64,000 bases of DNA from positions 4,957 to 68,956 of the forward strand of contig JAWXCE010000034.1 in the NCBI GenBank assembly GCA_034440495.1, read 5' to 3'. The stretch comes from JAWXCE01 sp034440495 (lineage in GTDB: Bacteria; Pseudomonadota; Alphaproteobacteria; Rhizobiales; Rhodomicrobiaceae). How positions within the stretch are numbered: position 1 is the stretch's first letter; every line of letters starts with the position of its first letter. A program made the position numbers and the translations under genes. This document shows positions 44,547-53,372 of this stretch, one piece after another. A model generated the notes under the pieces. The model was not told where the DNA came from and did no database searches. It saw only the letters and a list, made by a program, of their open reading frames with translations.

Positions 44547-44659
44547 CCCCTCGGCTACGCAGCAGCCCCAGCAGCGTTAAAAAATAGACGGTTTTAATTG
44601 ACCGGCATGCAACGCCGTCCTAAACCGCGATAACCACATTAATTTCATCCGGTTGGAAT

Positions 44660-47620
44660 ATGTTGCCTAAAAACTTCGAGGCCTCGGACATCGAGGCTCG
44701 CATCTCTCGGGCGTGGGAAGACGCGAACTGCTTTGCGGCTGGGCCGAAGGATCGCGTCGGCAAAGCCGCGCCCTACTGCACGATGCTGCCGCCGCCGAAC
44801 GTCACCGGCTCGCTGCACATGGGGCACGCGCTGAACCATACGCTTCAGGACATCCTCGTGCGCTTCGAGCGCATGCGCGGTCGCGACGTGCTCTGGCAGC
44901 CGGGCACGGATCACGCTGGAATCGCCACGCAGATGGTGGTTGAGCGGCAATTGATGGAGCGCCAGCTTCCCGGGCGGCGCGAGATGGGGCGCGAGGCGTT
45001 CCTGAAGCGCGTGTGGGAGTGGAAGGCCGAGTCCGGCGGCGCTATCGTAGAGCAGCAGAAGCGGCTTGGGGAAAGCTGCGACTGGTCGCGCCAGCGCTTC
45101 ACCATGGACGAGGGCCTGTCGAAGGCTGTGACGAAAGTGTTTGTCGAGCTGTACAATCAGGGGCTGATCTACAAGGACAAGCGCCTCGTCAACTGGGATC
45201 CGAAGCTGCTCACCGCCATTTCCGACCTGGAGGTGATTTCAGTTGAAAAGCGCGGCAGCTTTGCGTGGTCGCGCGACGACAAGGCGGAGGATGGAACGCC
45301 GAAGCCACTCGACACGGCGGCGTTTAACAAGGTTATCGACCGCGACCCGCACGGGCATTTATATTATTTCCGTTATCCAATCAAAAACCCTGGACGGCTG
45401 AAAAACAAGTTCATCACCGTGGCGACGACGCGGCCCGAGACAATACTGGGCGACACCGCAGTTGCGGTGAACCCGAATGACAAGCGCTGGAAAGCCTATG
45501 TTGGCAAGATTGTGATTTTGCCTATTACGGGCCGTGAAATCCCCGTAATCGCCGACGATTACGCCGACCCGGAACAGGGCACTGGCGCGGTGAAGATCAC
45601 CCCCGCGCACGACGAAAATGATTTTAAGGTCGGACGGCGGCATAACCTAAAACTAGTAAATATTCTGACGGGAACAGCCGTAATTCTTATCAGACGAATT
45701 GGTATGACCAATCCAGATCTCGACGATCTAAGTGAGGAAAATCTTGAGATTTTAGACAAATTTGACAGCCTTGATCGTTTTGAAGCGCGTAAACTCATCG
45801 TTCAGTATTTGGAGGCGGAAGGCCTCTTAGACAGGATAGAACCTCACACTCACAAAGTCCCTCACGGCGATCGCTCGGGGGCAGCAATAGAGCCGTGGCT
45901 TATGGATCAGTGGTACGTCGACGCTAAGGAGTTAGCAAAACCCGCAATTGCAGCTGTAGAGGATGGCCGCACTCGTTTTATTCCAGAGAACTGGGAGAAG
46001 ACCTACTTCCAGTGGATGCGCAATATCGAGCCTTGGTGCATCTCGCGCCAACTTTGGTGGGGACATCAAATTCCCGCTTGGTATGGACCAAAACTTGACG
46101 AAAATGGACAAGTAAAAAAGTTACTCGTCGAGTCATTTGCCGCGTCTGCCTCTGTGAATGATTTTCAAATTTTCGCTTGTGAGAATGAGGCCGCAGCTTT
46201 GGATGAAGCGACTAAACTCTACGGCGAAACTCCCACGATAGCTGATAGTCCATTCAACGCAGCTTTAGGCCAGCTTGATACAAGAAAAGTGCATATATGG
46301 CGCGACCCCGACGTGCTTGACACGTGGTTTTCCTCCGCGCTTTGGCCGTTCTCGACGCTCGGGTGGCCGGACAAGACGCCGGAACTTGACCGCTATTACC
46401 CCGGCGCGGTGCTCGTCACCGGCTTCGACATCATCTTTTTCTGGGTCGCCCGCATGATGATGATGGGGCTGCACTTCATGAAGGAGGTGCCCTTCGACAC
46501 GGTCTATATCCACGCGCTGGTGCGCGACGAGAAAGGCCAGAAAATGTCGAAGTCGAAGGGCAACGTTATGGACCCGCTCGGCCTCATCGACGAATACGGC
46601 GCCGACGCGCTGCGCTTCACCATGGCGGCGATGGCGGCGCAGGGGCGCGACGTGAAAATGTCCACCCAGCGCGTGGAGGGCTACCGCAACTTTGCGACCA
46701 AACTCTGGAACGCCTCGCGCTTCGCCGAGATAAACGGCTGCATCGGCGATCCAAAGTTCGATCCGCTTAACGCAAAGCTGGCCGTCAATCGCTGGATAGC
46801 TGGCGAAACGGAAGCCGCCGCGCACGCCATCGCTACCGCGCTGGAGGCGTACAAGTTCAACGAAGCGGCGGGAGCGGCATATCAGTTCGTGTGGAATACA
46901 TTCTGTGATTGGTACGTAGAACTGGTGAAGCCCGTGCTGACTGGCCCGGACTGCGCCGCCAAAGCCGAAACGCAGGCCATGACCGCATGGACGCTGGAGC
47001 AGATCGTAAAATTGCTGCACCCTTTCATGCCGTTCATCACGGAAGAATTGTGGGACAAGCAGGCCGAACTGGCGGGCGGGCGGCGCGACTCCATGCTGGC
47101 GCTGGCGGAATGGCCGCAGCTTTCCGGCCTCGCCAATGAAAAAGCCGCCGCCGAAATCAACTGGGTGATCGCGGCGACGAGCGAAATCCGCTCGGCGCTC
47201 GCGGAATTTACGTTACCGGCGGGCACGAAGGTGCAGGCGGCGTTTATTGCCTCCGACGCGAAAGCGAAGTCGCGGGTAGAGACGTGGAAGGCCGAGATCG
47301 CCCGCATCGCCAGGCTAAAAGGCGTTGAAATCGGCAACGCCGTGCCGAAAGGCTCCGTGCAGATTGTGCTCGACGGGGCTATCGCCGCGCTGCCGATTGG
47401 CGAATTTATCGACGTTCAGGCGGAAATCGAGCGCATCCGCAAGCAGGCCGCGCAAGCGCAAGCGGAAATCGCCAAGGTAGACGCCAAACTCGGCAACGCC
47501 GATTTTGTCGCCAAGGCGCCCGAGGCAGTGGTGGAGGAAAACCGCGAGCGCCGCGCCGCCAACGAGGCCATCATTGCCAAGCTGGCGGAAGCCTTGAAGC
47601 GCATCGAGGCGGCTGTTTAG
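44660..47620 (+). CDS. valS: Valyl-tRNA synthetase
   Basis: This 986-residue class I synthetase charges tRNA-Val. The HIGH motif appears as NVTGSLHMGH (residues ~49-58) and KMSKS as GQKMSKSKGN (~627). The editing domain (TGAVKITPAHDENDF) and zinc-ribbon-free anticodon-binding part follow, with a C-terminal coiled coil (EIERIRKQAAQAQAEIAKVD). Length is normal. Odd feature: about 45640-46290 is much poorer in GC (near 39 percent in a 120-base sample) than the flanks (about 62 percent), with unlike codon use, though the protein stays continuous. This suggests replacement of a central piece by recombination. Confidence 0.95.
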   Translation: MLPKNFEASDIEARISRAWEDANCFAAGPKDRVGKAAPYCTMLPPPNVTGSLHMGHALNHTLQDILVRFERMRGRDVLWQPGTDHAGIATQMVVERQLMERQLPGRREMGREAFLKRVWEWKAESGGAIVEQQKRLGESCDWSRQRFTMDEGLSKAVTKVFVELYNQGLIYKDKRLVNWDPKLLTAISDLEVISVEKRGSFAWSRDDKAEDGTPKPLDTAAFNKVIDRDPHGHLYYFRYPIKNPGRLKNKFITVATTRPETILGDTAVAVNPNDKRWKAYVGKIVILPITGREIPVIADDYADPEQGTGAVKITPAHDENDFKVGRRHNLKLVNILTGTAVILIRRIGMTNPDLDDLSEENLEILDKFDSLDRFEARKLIVQYLEAEGLLDRIEPHTHKVPHGDRSGAAIEPWLMDQWYVDAKELAKPAIAAVEDGRTRFIPENWEKTYFQWMRNIEPWCISRQLWWGHQIPAWYGPKLDENGQVKKLLVESFAASASVNDFQIFACENEAAALDEATKLYGETPTIADSPFNAALGQLDTRKVHIWRDPDVLDTWFSSALWPFSTLGWPDKTPELDRYYPGAVLVTGFDIIFFWVARMMMMGLHFMKEVPFDTVYIHALVRDEKGQKMSKSKGNVMDPLGLIDEYGADALRFTMAAMAAQGRDVKMSTQRVEGYRNFATKLWNASRFAEINGCIGDPKFDPLNAKLAVNRWIAGETEAAAHAIATALEAYKFNEAAGAAYQFVWNTFCDWYVELVKPVLTGPDCAAKAETQAMTAWTLEQIVKLLHPFMPFITEELWDKQAELAGGRRDSMLALAEWPQLSGLANEKAAAEINWVIAATSEIRSALAEFTLPAGTKVQAAFIASDAKAKSRVETWKAEIARIARLKGVEIGNAVPKGSVQIVLDGAIAALPIGEFIDVQAEIERIRKQAAQAQAEIAKVDAKLGNADFVAKAPEAVVEENRERRAANEAIIAKLAEALKRIEAAV

Positions 47621-48113
47621 TGAAACAATAATAGCAAAGTATACCTGTTTTCAGAGTCAGAATGAATATGAAATTCTCTTTAGATAATGGCACGCCTGTT
47701 TTTCCCGAGAATATTGGGATGAGACAGAAAACGGCGCTATCGTGTTGAGGACGAAGGACAGTGCGATGAGAAATTCTGGCATACAAAATGCAGCGCCGGA
47801 CGCAACCTGAGCGCGCGTTTATCAATTTGAACGCGAAACACCTTCAATTGCATATCGACTGTACCCGTTTCGCCACGGTGTGGGCGAAACGCGCCAACTT
47901 TAGGCCATAAATCTCGCGCAGATTGATAAGATAAGTAATAATAAGAGTATGCGAAAAATCAGGTTGGCAAACCAGCCGGGCGCAAGTGGCGTAAAGCAGT
48001 GGCCTAGCTAAAGAAATGCGTAAGTCGGCTGAATTCTAACGAAACCGGGGGCGGTTTTTATCGTGGCTTTGTGCTGCGAGCGTAGTTTGATTGCGGCGGG
48101 GAGCCTGAAGCGA
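47621..48113. other. Gap between valS and ilvD
   Basis: No convincing frame, hairpin terminator or leader peptide rich in branched-chain residues was found. It probably holds the ilvD promoter. Confidence 0.4.
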
Positions 48114-49838
48114 ATGGATGCGAGGGTTTTCGACAAGGCCAAATTGCCAAGTCGACATGTTACAGTCGGGCCGGAGCGCGCGCCGCACCGCTCGTATTAT
48201 TATGCGATGGGTTTGACTGAAGAGCAGATCAATCAGCCGTTTGTCGGTGTCGTGTCCTGCTGGAATGAAGCCGCACCCTGTAATATCTCCCTTATGCGCC
48301 AGGCCCAAGCCGCAAAAAAAGGCGTGGCTGACGCTTTCGGAACGCCGCGCGAATTCTGTACGATCACAGTGACAGACGGCATCGCCATGGGCCACCAGGG
48401 CATGAAGTCCTCACTCATCAGCCGCGAAGTCATCGCCGACTCCATCGAACTCACCATGCGCGGCCATTGCTACGACGCCATGGTCGGTATCGCGGGCTGC
48501 GACAAATCATTGCCGGGCATTATGATGGCGATGCTGCGTCTGAACGTGCCTAGCGTGTTCATGTATGGCGGCTCGATTTTGCCGGGCCGCTTCAAGGGCC
48601 GCGATGTCACCGTGCAGGACGTATTTGAGGCGGTCGGCAACCACTCGGCGGGCAAGATGTCCGATGAGGAGTTGCACGAGCTGGAGTGTGTGGCGTGTCC
48701 GAGCGCGGGGTCATGCGGCGGTCAATTTACCGCGAACACCATGGCATGTGTATCCGAGGCTATCGGTCTCGCCCTGCCGGGCTCCGCTGGCGCGCCTGCG
48801 CCCTACGAAAGTCGCGACGAATACGCAGTCGCATCTGGTCGCGCGGTAATGCAGCTTATCGCCCAGGGCATCCGTCCACGCGACATCGTGACGAGACAGG
48901 CGCTCGAAAACGCAGCGGCCGTGATTGCGGCCACTGGCGGCTCCACGAACGGCGCGCTGCACTTGCCCGCAATGGCTCATGAAGCGGGCATCGATTTCGA
49001 CCTGTTCCCCGTTGCCGAAATTTTCCGTAAAACGCCCTACATCGCCGATTTAAAACCCGGCGGGCGCTATGTCGCCAAGGACATGTTCGAGATCGGCGGC
49101 ATGCCAGTGCTCATGAAGGCGCTTCTCGATGGCGGTTTTTTACACGGCGATTGCCTCACAGTCACTGGTAAAACCATCGCGCAGAACTTAGAAGGCGTTA
49201 TCTTCCCGACAGATCAAGATGTGATCCTGCCTACGGCCAAGCCGCTGTCCTTAACCGGCGGTGTAGTGGGTCTGCGCGGCACGCTTGCGCCCGATGGCGC
49301 CATCGTCAAGGTGGCGGGCATGAAAAAGCTACAGTTTACCGGCCCGGCCCGCTGCTTCGACAGTGAGGAGGAGGCATTTCATGCGGTTGACACGCGCGCT
49401 ATAAATGAAGGTGAAGTGATCGTCATCCGCTATGAGGGCCCGCGCGGCGGTCCCGGCATGCGTGAGATGCTGTCCACCACCTCTGCGCTTTACGGCCAAG
49501 GCTTGGGCGACAAGGTGGCGCTCATCACGGACGGGCGCTTTTCTGGCGCGACGCGCGGTTTCTGTATTGGCCATGTTGGGCCTGAGGCGGCGCTTGGCGG
49601 CCCTATCGGGCTTTTGCGGGATGGCGACATTATCGTTATCGACGCGGATAAGGGAACGCTCGACATTTCGTTGAGCGCGGACGAACTTGCTCGCCGTCGC
49701 GCCGTGTGGACGCCGCGCCATACGATGTATCAAAGTGGAGTGCTGTGGAAATACGCTCAGGAAGTCGGGCCAGCCGTTAAGGGCGCGGTGACGCACCCGG
49801 GCGGTCGCGCTGAAGTTCAGTGTTATGCGGATATTTGA
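48114..49838 (+). CDS. ilvD: Dihydroxy-acid dehydratase
   Basis: This enzyme makes 2-oxo acids from dihydroxy acids in valine, isoleucine and pantothenate synthesis. The 574-residue protein has the iron-sulfur ligands in SCWNEAAPCNISL, AGCDKSLPGIMMAM and SAGSCGGQFTANTM, and the ends GGPGMREMLSTTSA and VALITDGRFSGATRGFCIGH. ATG at 48114 (GAAGCG upstream) is used, because the 17 residues before it are not part of the family. Length is at the short end of the IlvD range and fits the [2Fe-2S]/[4Fe-4S] type found in alphaproteobacteria. Confidence 0.95.
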   Translation: MDARVFDKAKLPSRHVTVGPERAPHRSYYYAMGLTEEQINQPFVGVVSCWNEAAPCNISLMRQAQAAKKGVADAFGTPREFCTITVTDGIAMGHQGMKSSLISREVIADSIELTMRGHCYDAMVGIAGCDKSLPGIMMAMLRLNVPSVFMYGGSILPGRFKGRDVTVQDVFEAVGNHSAGKMSDEELHELECVACPSAGSCGGQFTANTMACVSEAIGLALPGSAGAPAPYESRDEYAVASGRAVMQLIAQGIRPRDIVTRQALENAAAVIAATGGSTNGALHLPAMAHEAGIDFDLFPVAEIFRKTPYIADLKPGGRYVAKDMFEIGGMPVLMKALLDGGFLHGDCLTVTGKTIAQNLEGVIFPTDQDVILPTAKPLSLTGGVVGLRGTLAPDGAIVKVAGMKKLQFTGPARCFDSEEEAFHAVDTRAINEGEVIVIRYEGPRGGPGMREMLSTTSALYGQGLGDKVALITDGRFSGATRGFCIGHVGPEAALGGPIGLLRDGDIIVIDADKGTLDISLSADELARRRAVWTPRHTMYQSGVLWKYAQEVGPAVKGAVTHPGGRAEVQCYADI

Positions 49839-50817
49839 GATGCACGCGGTACTGAAGTTACTGGCTCTGAAGTTAATGGCGATTTTTGTTTTGACGCCAA
49901 CGCTGTGCTGGGCGCAACCCTCGCGCAAGGGCGATCTCACGCCATCAACGCCTATCGAGATTTATCAAAACGCCCAGCGCGCCTTCACGGAGAAACGAAT
50001 TGCGGACGGTTTCCAACTTCTAGAACTTGCAGCGCAGCGCGGCGTGCTCGGCGCCCGTATCGAGGTTGCACGGATGTATGCCAAGGGCGATGTCGTGCCT
50101 CGCGATGACGCCAAGGCGTTTCATTATTACAAACGCATCGCCAACGATTACGCCGATGTCGATCGCCGTCATGCGCTTGCGCAGTTCGTCGCCGAAGCCT
50201 TCCGCATGACAGCGACTTATCTGCGCAATGGAATAAAATCGATAGATCTGAGGCCCAACCCTGTGGAAGCGTCGCGCCTTATGCTACAGTCGGCGGGCAT
50301 TTACCACGAGCGCGAGGCTCAATATGAACTCGCAACCATGTTTTTAAACGGCGAGGGCGTGGAGAAAAATCCAACAATTGCAATAGCTTGGCTCGTGAAT
50401 TCTGCCCGCAAACGTTACGCACCGGCTCAAGCCGTATATGGCGACATGCTTTGGAACGGCAAGGATGTAAAACTTGCGCCTGTGAAAGGTCTGGCGCTTA
50501 TTGCCCTAGCTCTTGATAACGCCGATGACGATCAGCGTGAGTTTGTCTTACCGTTTTATGCCAATGCAACTGGAGAAGCAGACAAGGAAACCATCCTCCA
50601 GGCAGAGGAAGCATTGCAAACAATTTATAAGGCGCTTCGGGTGCGCCCGGATGGGCCGCCGTTACGGATCGAACAGTTGCCAGACGCCGGGAAAGACATG
50701 GTGATGAAAGACGCAGGCACAGGCGAGATGACCAGTGAAAGAGCGCCTGTTAACACTTCTCCACCAGCATCTGGTGGCCAAGGCTTCGGCCTAGATCAAC
50801 AACAACCCGCCAAATAG
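49825..50817 (+). CDS. Secreted Sel1-repeat protein
   Basis: This 330-residue product has a signal peptide (LMAIFVLTPTLCWAQPS) and at least three Sel1-like helical repeats (DGFQLLELAAQRGVLGARIE, VARMYAKGDVVPRDDAKAFH, then YELATMFLNGEGVEKNPTIA, IAWLVNSARKRYAPAQAVYG). Such repeats bind proteins. The ATG at 49825 overlaps the ilvD end by 14 bases. An ATG at 49840 is also possible. It is probably co-transcribed with ilvD. Partner unknown. Confidence 0.8.
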   Translation: MRIFEMHAVLKLLALKLMAIFVLTPTLCWAQPSRKGDLTPSTPIEIYQNAQRAFTEKRIADGFQLLELAAQRGVLGARIEVARMYAKGDVVPRDDAKAFHYYKRIANDYADVDRRHALAQFVAEAFRMTATYLRNGIKSIDLRPNPVEASRLMLQSAGIYHEREAQYELATMFLNGEGVEKNPTIAIAWLVNSARKRYAPAQAVYGDMLWNGKDVKLAPVKGLALIALALDNADDDQREFVLPFYANATGEADKETILQAEEALQTIYKALRVRPDGPPLRIEQLPDAGKDMVMKDAGTGEMTSERAPVNTSPPASGGQGFGLDQQQPAK

Positions 50818-50849
50818 CTTTTATTAGTCTCTAAGTTACGTAATCTGGT

Positions 50850-51638
50850 TTATGTGCGCAAATCGGCCCAAATCGGGGTGTGGTCGGATGGTTTTTCGGC
50901 ACCTCGGGGCGATTTATCGATTTCGCATGCAATAAGCCGCATGGCGGCCTCTGGCGACAACAAAAGATGGTCGATGCGTAGGCCGTTGTTCTTTTGCCAT
51001 GCGCCTGCCTGATAATCCCAAAACGTGTAGCGTTTTACAGAGCAATCGACCGCGCGGAAAGCTTCTGTAAAGCCTAAATTGATGATTTCCCTGAATGCGC
51101 TCCGCGTCTCTAGCTTGAATAGCGCGTCATCCACCCACGACGCCGGATTATGAACATCTTCGGGCTGCGGAATGACGTTGTAATCGCCAGCCAACACCAA
51201 AGCTTCCTCGTGCTGAAATAAGTTTTGGGCGTGTGCCTTCAGCCGCGCCATCCAGGCAAGCTTATAGCTGTATTTTTCCGTGTCCGCCGGGTTCCCGTTG
51301 GGCAGGTAGATCGAAGCGACACGCACTGCCGCACCATTCGCCATGACCACGCCTTCAATATAACGCGCCTGAGCATCGGCCTCATTGCCAGGCAGCGCCG
51401 TGATAATGTCATCCATCGGCCATTTTGAAAGAAGCGCAACGCCATTATAACTCTTCTGGCCATGCACGGCAACATTGTAGCCCAAGTCTTCAAAAGCCTG
51501 AGCCGGAAACGCGCCGGTCTCGCACTTGATTTCCTGCAAGCACAATACGTCTGGCGCGGCGCTCTTAATCCAAGCACACGCTGCCTCAAGACGGCTTTTG
51601 ATGGAGTTTACATTCCACGTGGCGATGCGGAGCGGCAC
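50850..51638 (-). CDS. xth: Exodeoxyribonuclease III
   Basis: This 262-residue AP endonuclease / 3'-5' exonuclease for base excision repair has the family motifs in order: IATWNVNSIKSRL, CLQEIKCE (catalytic Glu), GDYNVIP (Asp/Asn), and KPSDHTPIWADL (catalytic Asp-His). Length is normal. It starts 4 bases after the erpA stop and is likely co-transcribed with it. Confidence 0.93.
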   Translation of the reverse strand: MPLRIATWNVNSIKSRLEAACAWIKSAAPDVLCLQEIKCETGAFPAQAFEDLGYNVAVHGQKSYNGVALLSKWPMDDIITALPGNEADAQARYIEGVVMANGAAVRVASIYLPNGNPADTEKYSYKLAWMARLKAHAQNLFQHEEALVLAGDYNVIPQPEDVHNPASWVDDALFKLETRSAFREIINLGFTEAFRAVDCSVKRYTFWDYQAGAWQKNNGLRIDHLLLSPEAAMRLIACEIDKSPRGAEKPSDHTPIWADLRT

Positions 51639-51642
51639 AGGT

Positions 51643-51972
51643 TTACAGTGCGAAAGAAGTGCCGCAGCCGCATGATGCGGTCGCGTTCGGATTGCGGATC
51701 TGAAACGACGCGCCGATCAGGTTATCCACAAAATCGATTTCTGAGCCATCCAGCAACGGCAGCGAAACGCTATCTATCAGCACTGTCGCTCCAGCGCGCT
51801 CCAGCACCAGATCATCCGCATCCCGATCGCACACAATATCAAAACTGTAGGAAAAACCCGAACAACCGCCGCCCTTCACGCTGACTCGCAGAACACTGCC
51901 AACGGGTTCGCCCGCCACGATCTCGCTGATGCGGTGCGCGGCGCGTTCGGTCAGGTTCACGGATTGGGGCAT
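51643..51972 (-). CDS. erpA: Iron-sulfur cluster insertion protein (ErpA/HesB type)
   Basis: This 109-residue A-type carrier delivers [4Fe-4S]/[2Fe-2S] clusters to target proteins. The three conserved Cys are in KGGGCSGFSY and NATASCGCGTSF. N-terminal MPQSVNLTERAAHRISEIVA is typical. Its order before xth and divergent from dgt is common in Rhizobiales. Confidence 0.92.
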   Translation of the reverse strand: MPQSVNLTERAAHRISEIVAGEPVGSVLRVSVKGGGCSGFSYSFDIVCDRDADDLVLERAGATVLIDSVSLPLLDGSEIDFVDNLIGASFQIRNPNATASCGCGTSFAL

Positions 51973-52105
51973 GGGTGCAGCCTATCTGTCATCTTCAAGT
52001 CGTGTTATATAACCATGCATACGCCGTTTACGAGTCTTGTCAATTCCATGCATTGCATGCGACGCGGTCATTGAGGACCGGAAAAAGACAGCGGCGATGT
52101 AGAGC

Positions 52106-53335
52106 TTGCGGGGGCAAGTGGAGCATTTGGTCATAAAACCGGCGGCGAGCCGCGCGGTATTCGCCTGCAATCCTGATGCAAGCCGTGGACGCCTGCATCC
52201 TGAGGCTGGCTGCCCGCTGCGCACGCCGTATCAGCGCGATCGCGACCGCATCGTGCATTCCGCCGCATTCCGTCGTCTCACCTACAAAACGCAGGTCTTT
52301 ATTTACCACGAAGGCGATCACTTTCGCACGCGGCTAACGCATAGCCTGGAGGTGGCGCAAATCGCCCGCACCATGGCCCGCGCGCTTGGGTTGGACGAGG
52401 ATTTGGCCGAGGCGATTTCGCTCGCGCACGATCTTGGCCATACCCCATTTGGCCACGCTGGCGAGGACGCGCTGCATGATGCCATGCGGGATTACGCCGG
52501 TTTCGATCATAACGCGCAAAGCCTCCGCACAGTCACCAAACTGGAGCATCGCTATGCCGCGTTCGATGGGCTAAACCTATCCTGGGAGACGCTGGAGGGT
52601 CTGGCCAAGCACAATGGACCGCTCACCGATGCCGATGGAGCGCCTGTCGGGCGTTATGGCAAAGTCGGCCTACCTCACGCATTGCGCGCTTATGCGGCGA
52701 TCCATGATTTGCAACTTTCTACTTATGCATCCGCCGAAGCGCAGATCGCCGCTATCGCGGACGACATCGCCTACAACAATCACGACATCGACGACGGTTT
52801 GCGGGCGGGCTTGCTTAAACTGGACGCCTTACGCGACATTCCGCTCACGAAACGCCTTATAGCTGAGGTTGAAGCGCGGCATCGCGGCATTTCGCAGGAC
52901 AGGCTGATTTACGAGGTAAACCGTCGCCTCATCACGGCGATGGTCATGGATGTGCTGGCCGAAACCGGGCGGCGGCTAGACCGGTTGCGGCCTCAATCAT
53001 CGGACGACATCCGCAATGCGGGCTTCATCACGGCGACATTTTCCGAAGAAATGTTTCGGGCTATGGGTGAACTACGCCGGTTCTTGTTCGCTAAGCTGTA
53101 TATGCACCCGAAGATAGCCCGTATCATGCGCGATGCGCAAGGCATAGTGCGCGATGTGTTCGCGCACTACCTCTCGGCGCCAGATGAGCTGCCGGAAGAG
53201 TGGCGCCGCTCGCTCGATGCGACCGATCCGGCTTTACGCGCACGCCATGTCTGCGATTTCGTCGCCGGCATGACCGATCGTTTCGCCATCGAGACGCACA
53301 AGCGCCTGTTTGACGAGACACCGAAATTGCGCTAG
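52106..53335 (+). CDS. dgt: Deoxyguanosinetriphosphate triphosphohydrolase-like protein
   Basis: This HD-domain dNTP triphosphohydrolase has about 409 residues. Metal-binding motifs are TRLTHSLEVAQIARTMA (His) and ISLAHDLGHTPFGHAGEDAL (HD), and AFRRLTYKTQVF precedes them. Further HD ligands lie in AIADDIAYNNHDIDDGLRAG. The start is uncertain. TTG at 52106 gives the longest form, while a GTG at 52118 lies nearer to the GGGGG element. It heads a plus-strand series that runs through argS, the SPOR protein, nagZ and scpAB. Confidence 0.9.
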   Translation: MRGQVEHLVIKPAASRAVFACNPDASRGRLHPEAGCPLRTPYQRDRDRIVHSAAFRRLTYKTQVFIYHEGDHFRTRLTHSLEVAQIARTMARALGLDEDLAEAISLAHDLGHTPFGHAGEDALHDAMRDYAGFDHNAQSLRTVTKLEHRYAAFDGLNLSWETLEGLAKHNGPLTDADGAPVGRYGKVGLPHALRAYAAIHDLQLSTYASAEAQIAAIADDIAYNNHDIDDGLRAGLLKLDALRDIPLTKRLIAEVEARHRGISQDRLIYEVNRRLITAMVMDVLAETGRRLDRLRPQSSDDIRNAGFITATFSEEMFRAMGELRRFLFAKLYMHPKIARIMRDAQGIVRDVFAHYLSAPDELPEEWRRSLDATDPALRARHVCDFVAGMTDRFAIETHKRLFDETPKLR

Positions 53336-53372
53336 CGCCTGCTCTGCACAGAACCTTAGAAGTAAAAAGTTT

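Noticed and set aside
47621..48113. Leader-peptide attenuator before ilvD
   Set aside because: No short frame rich in Val, Leu or Ile followed by alternative hairpins was found.
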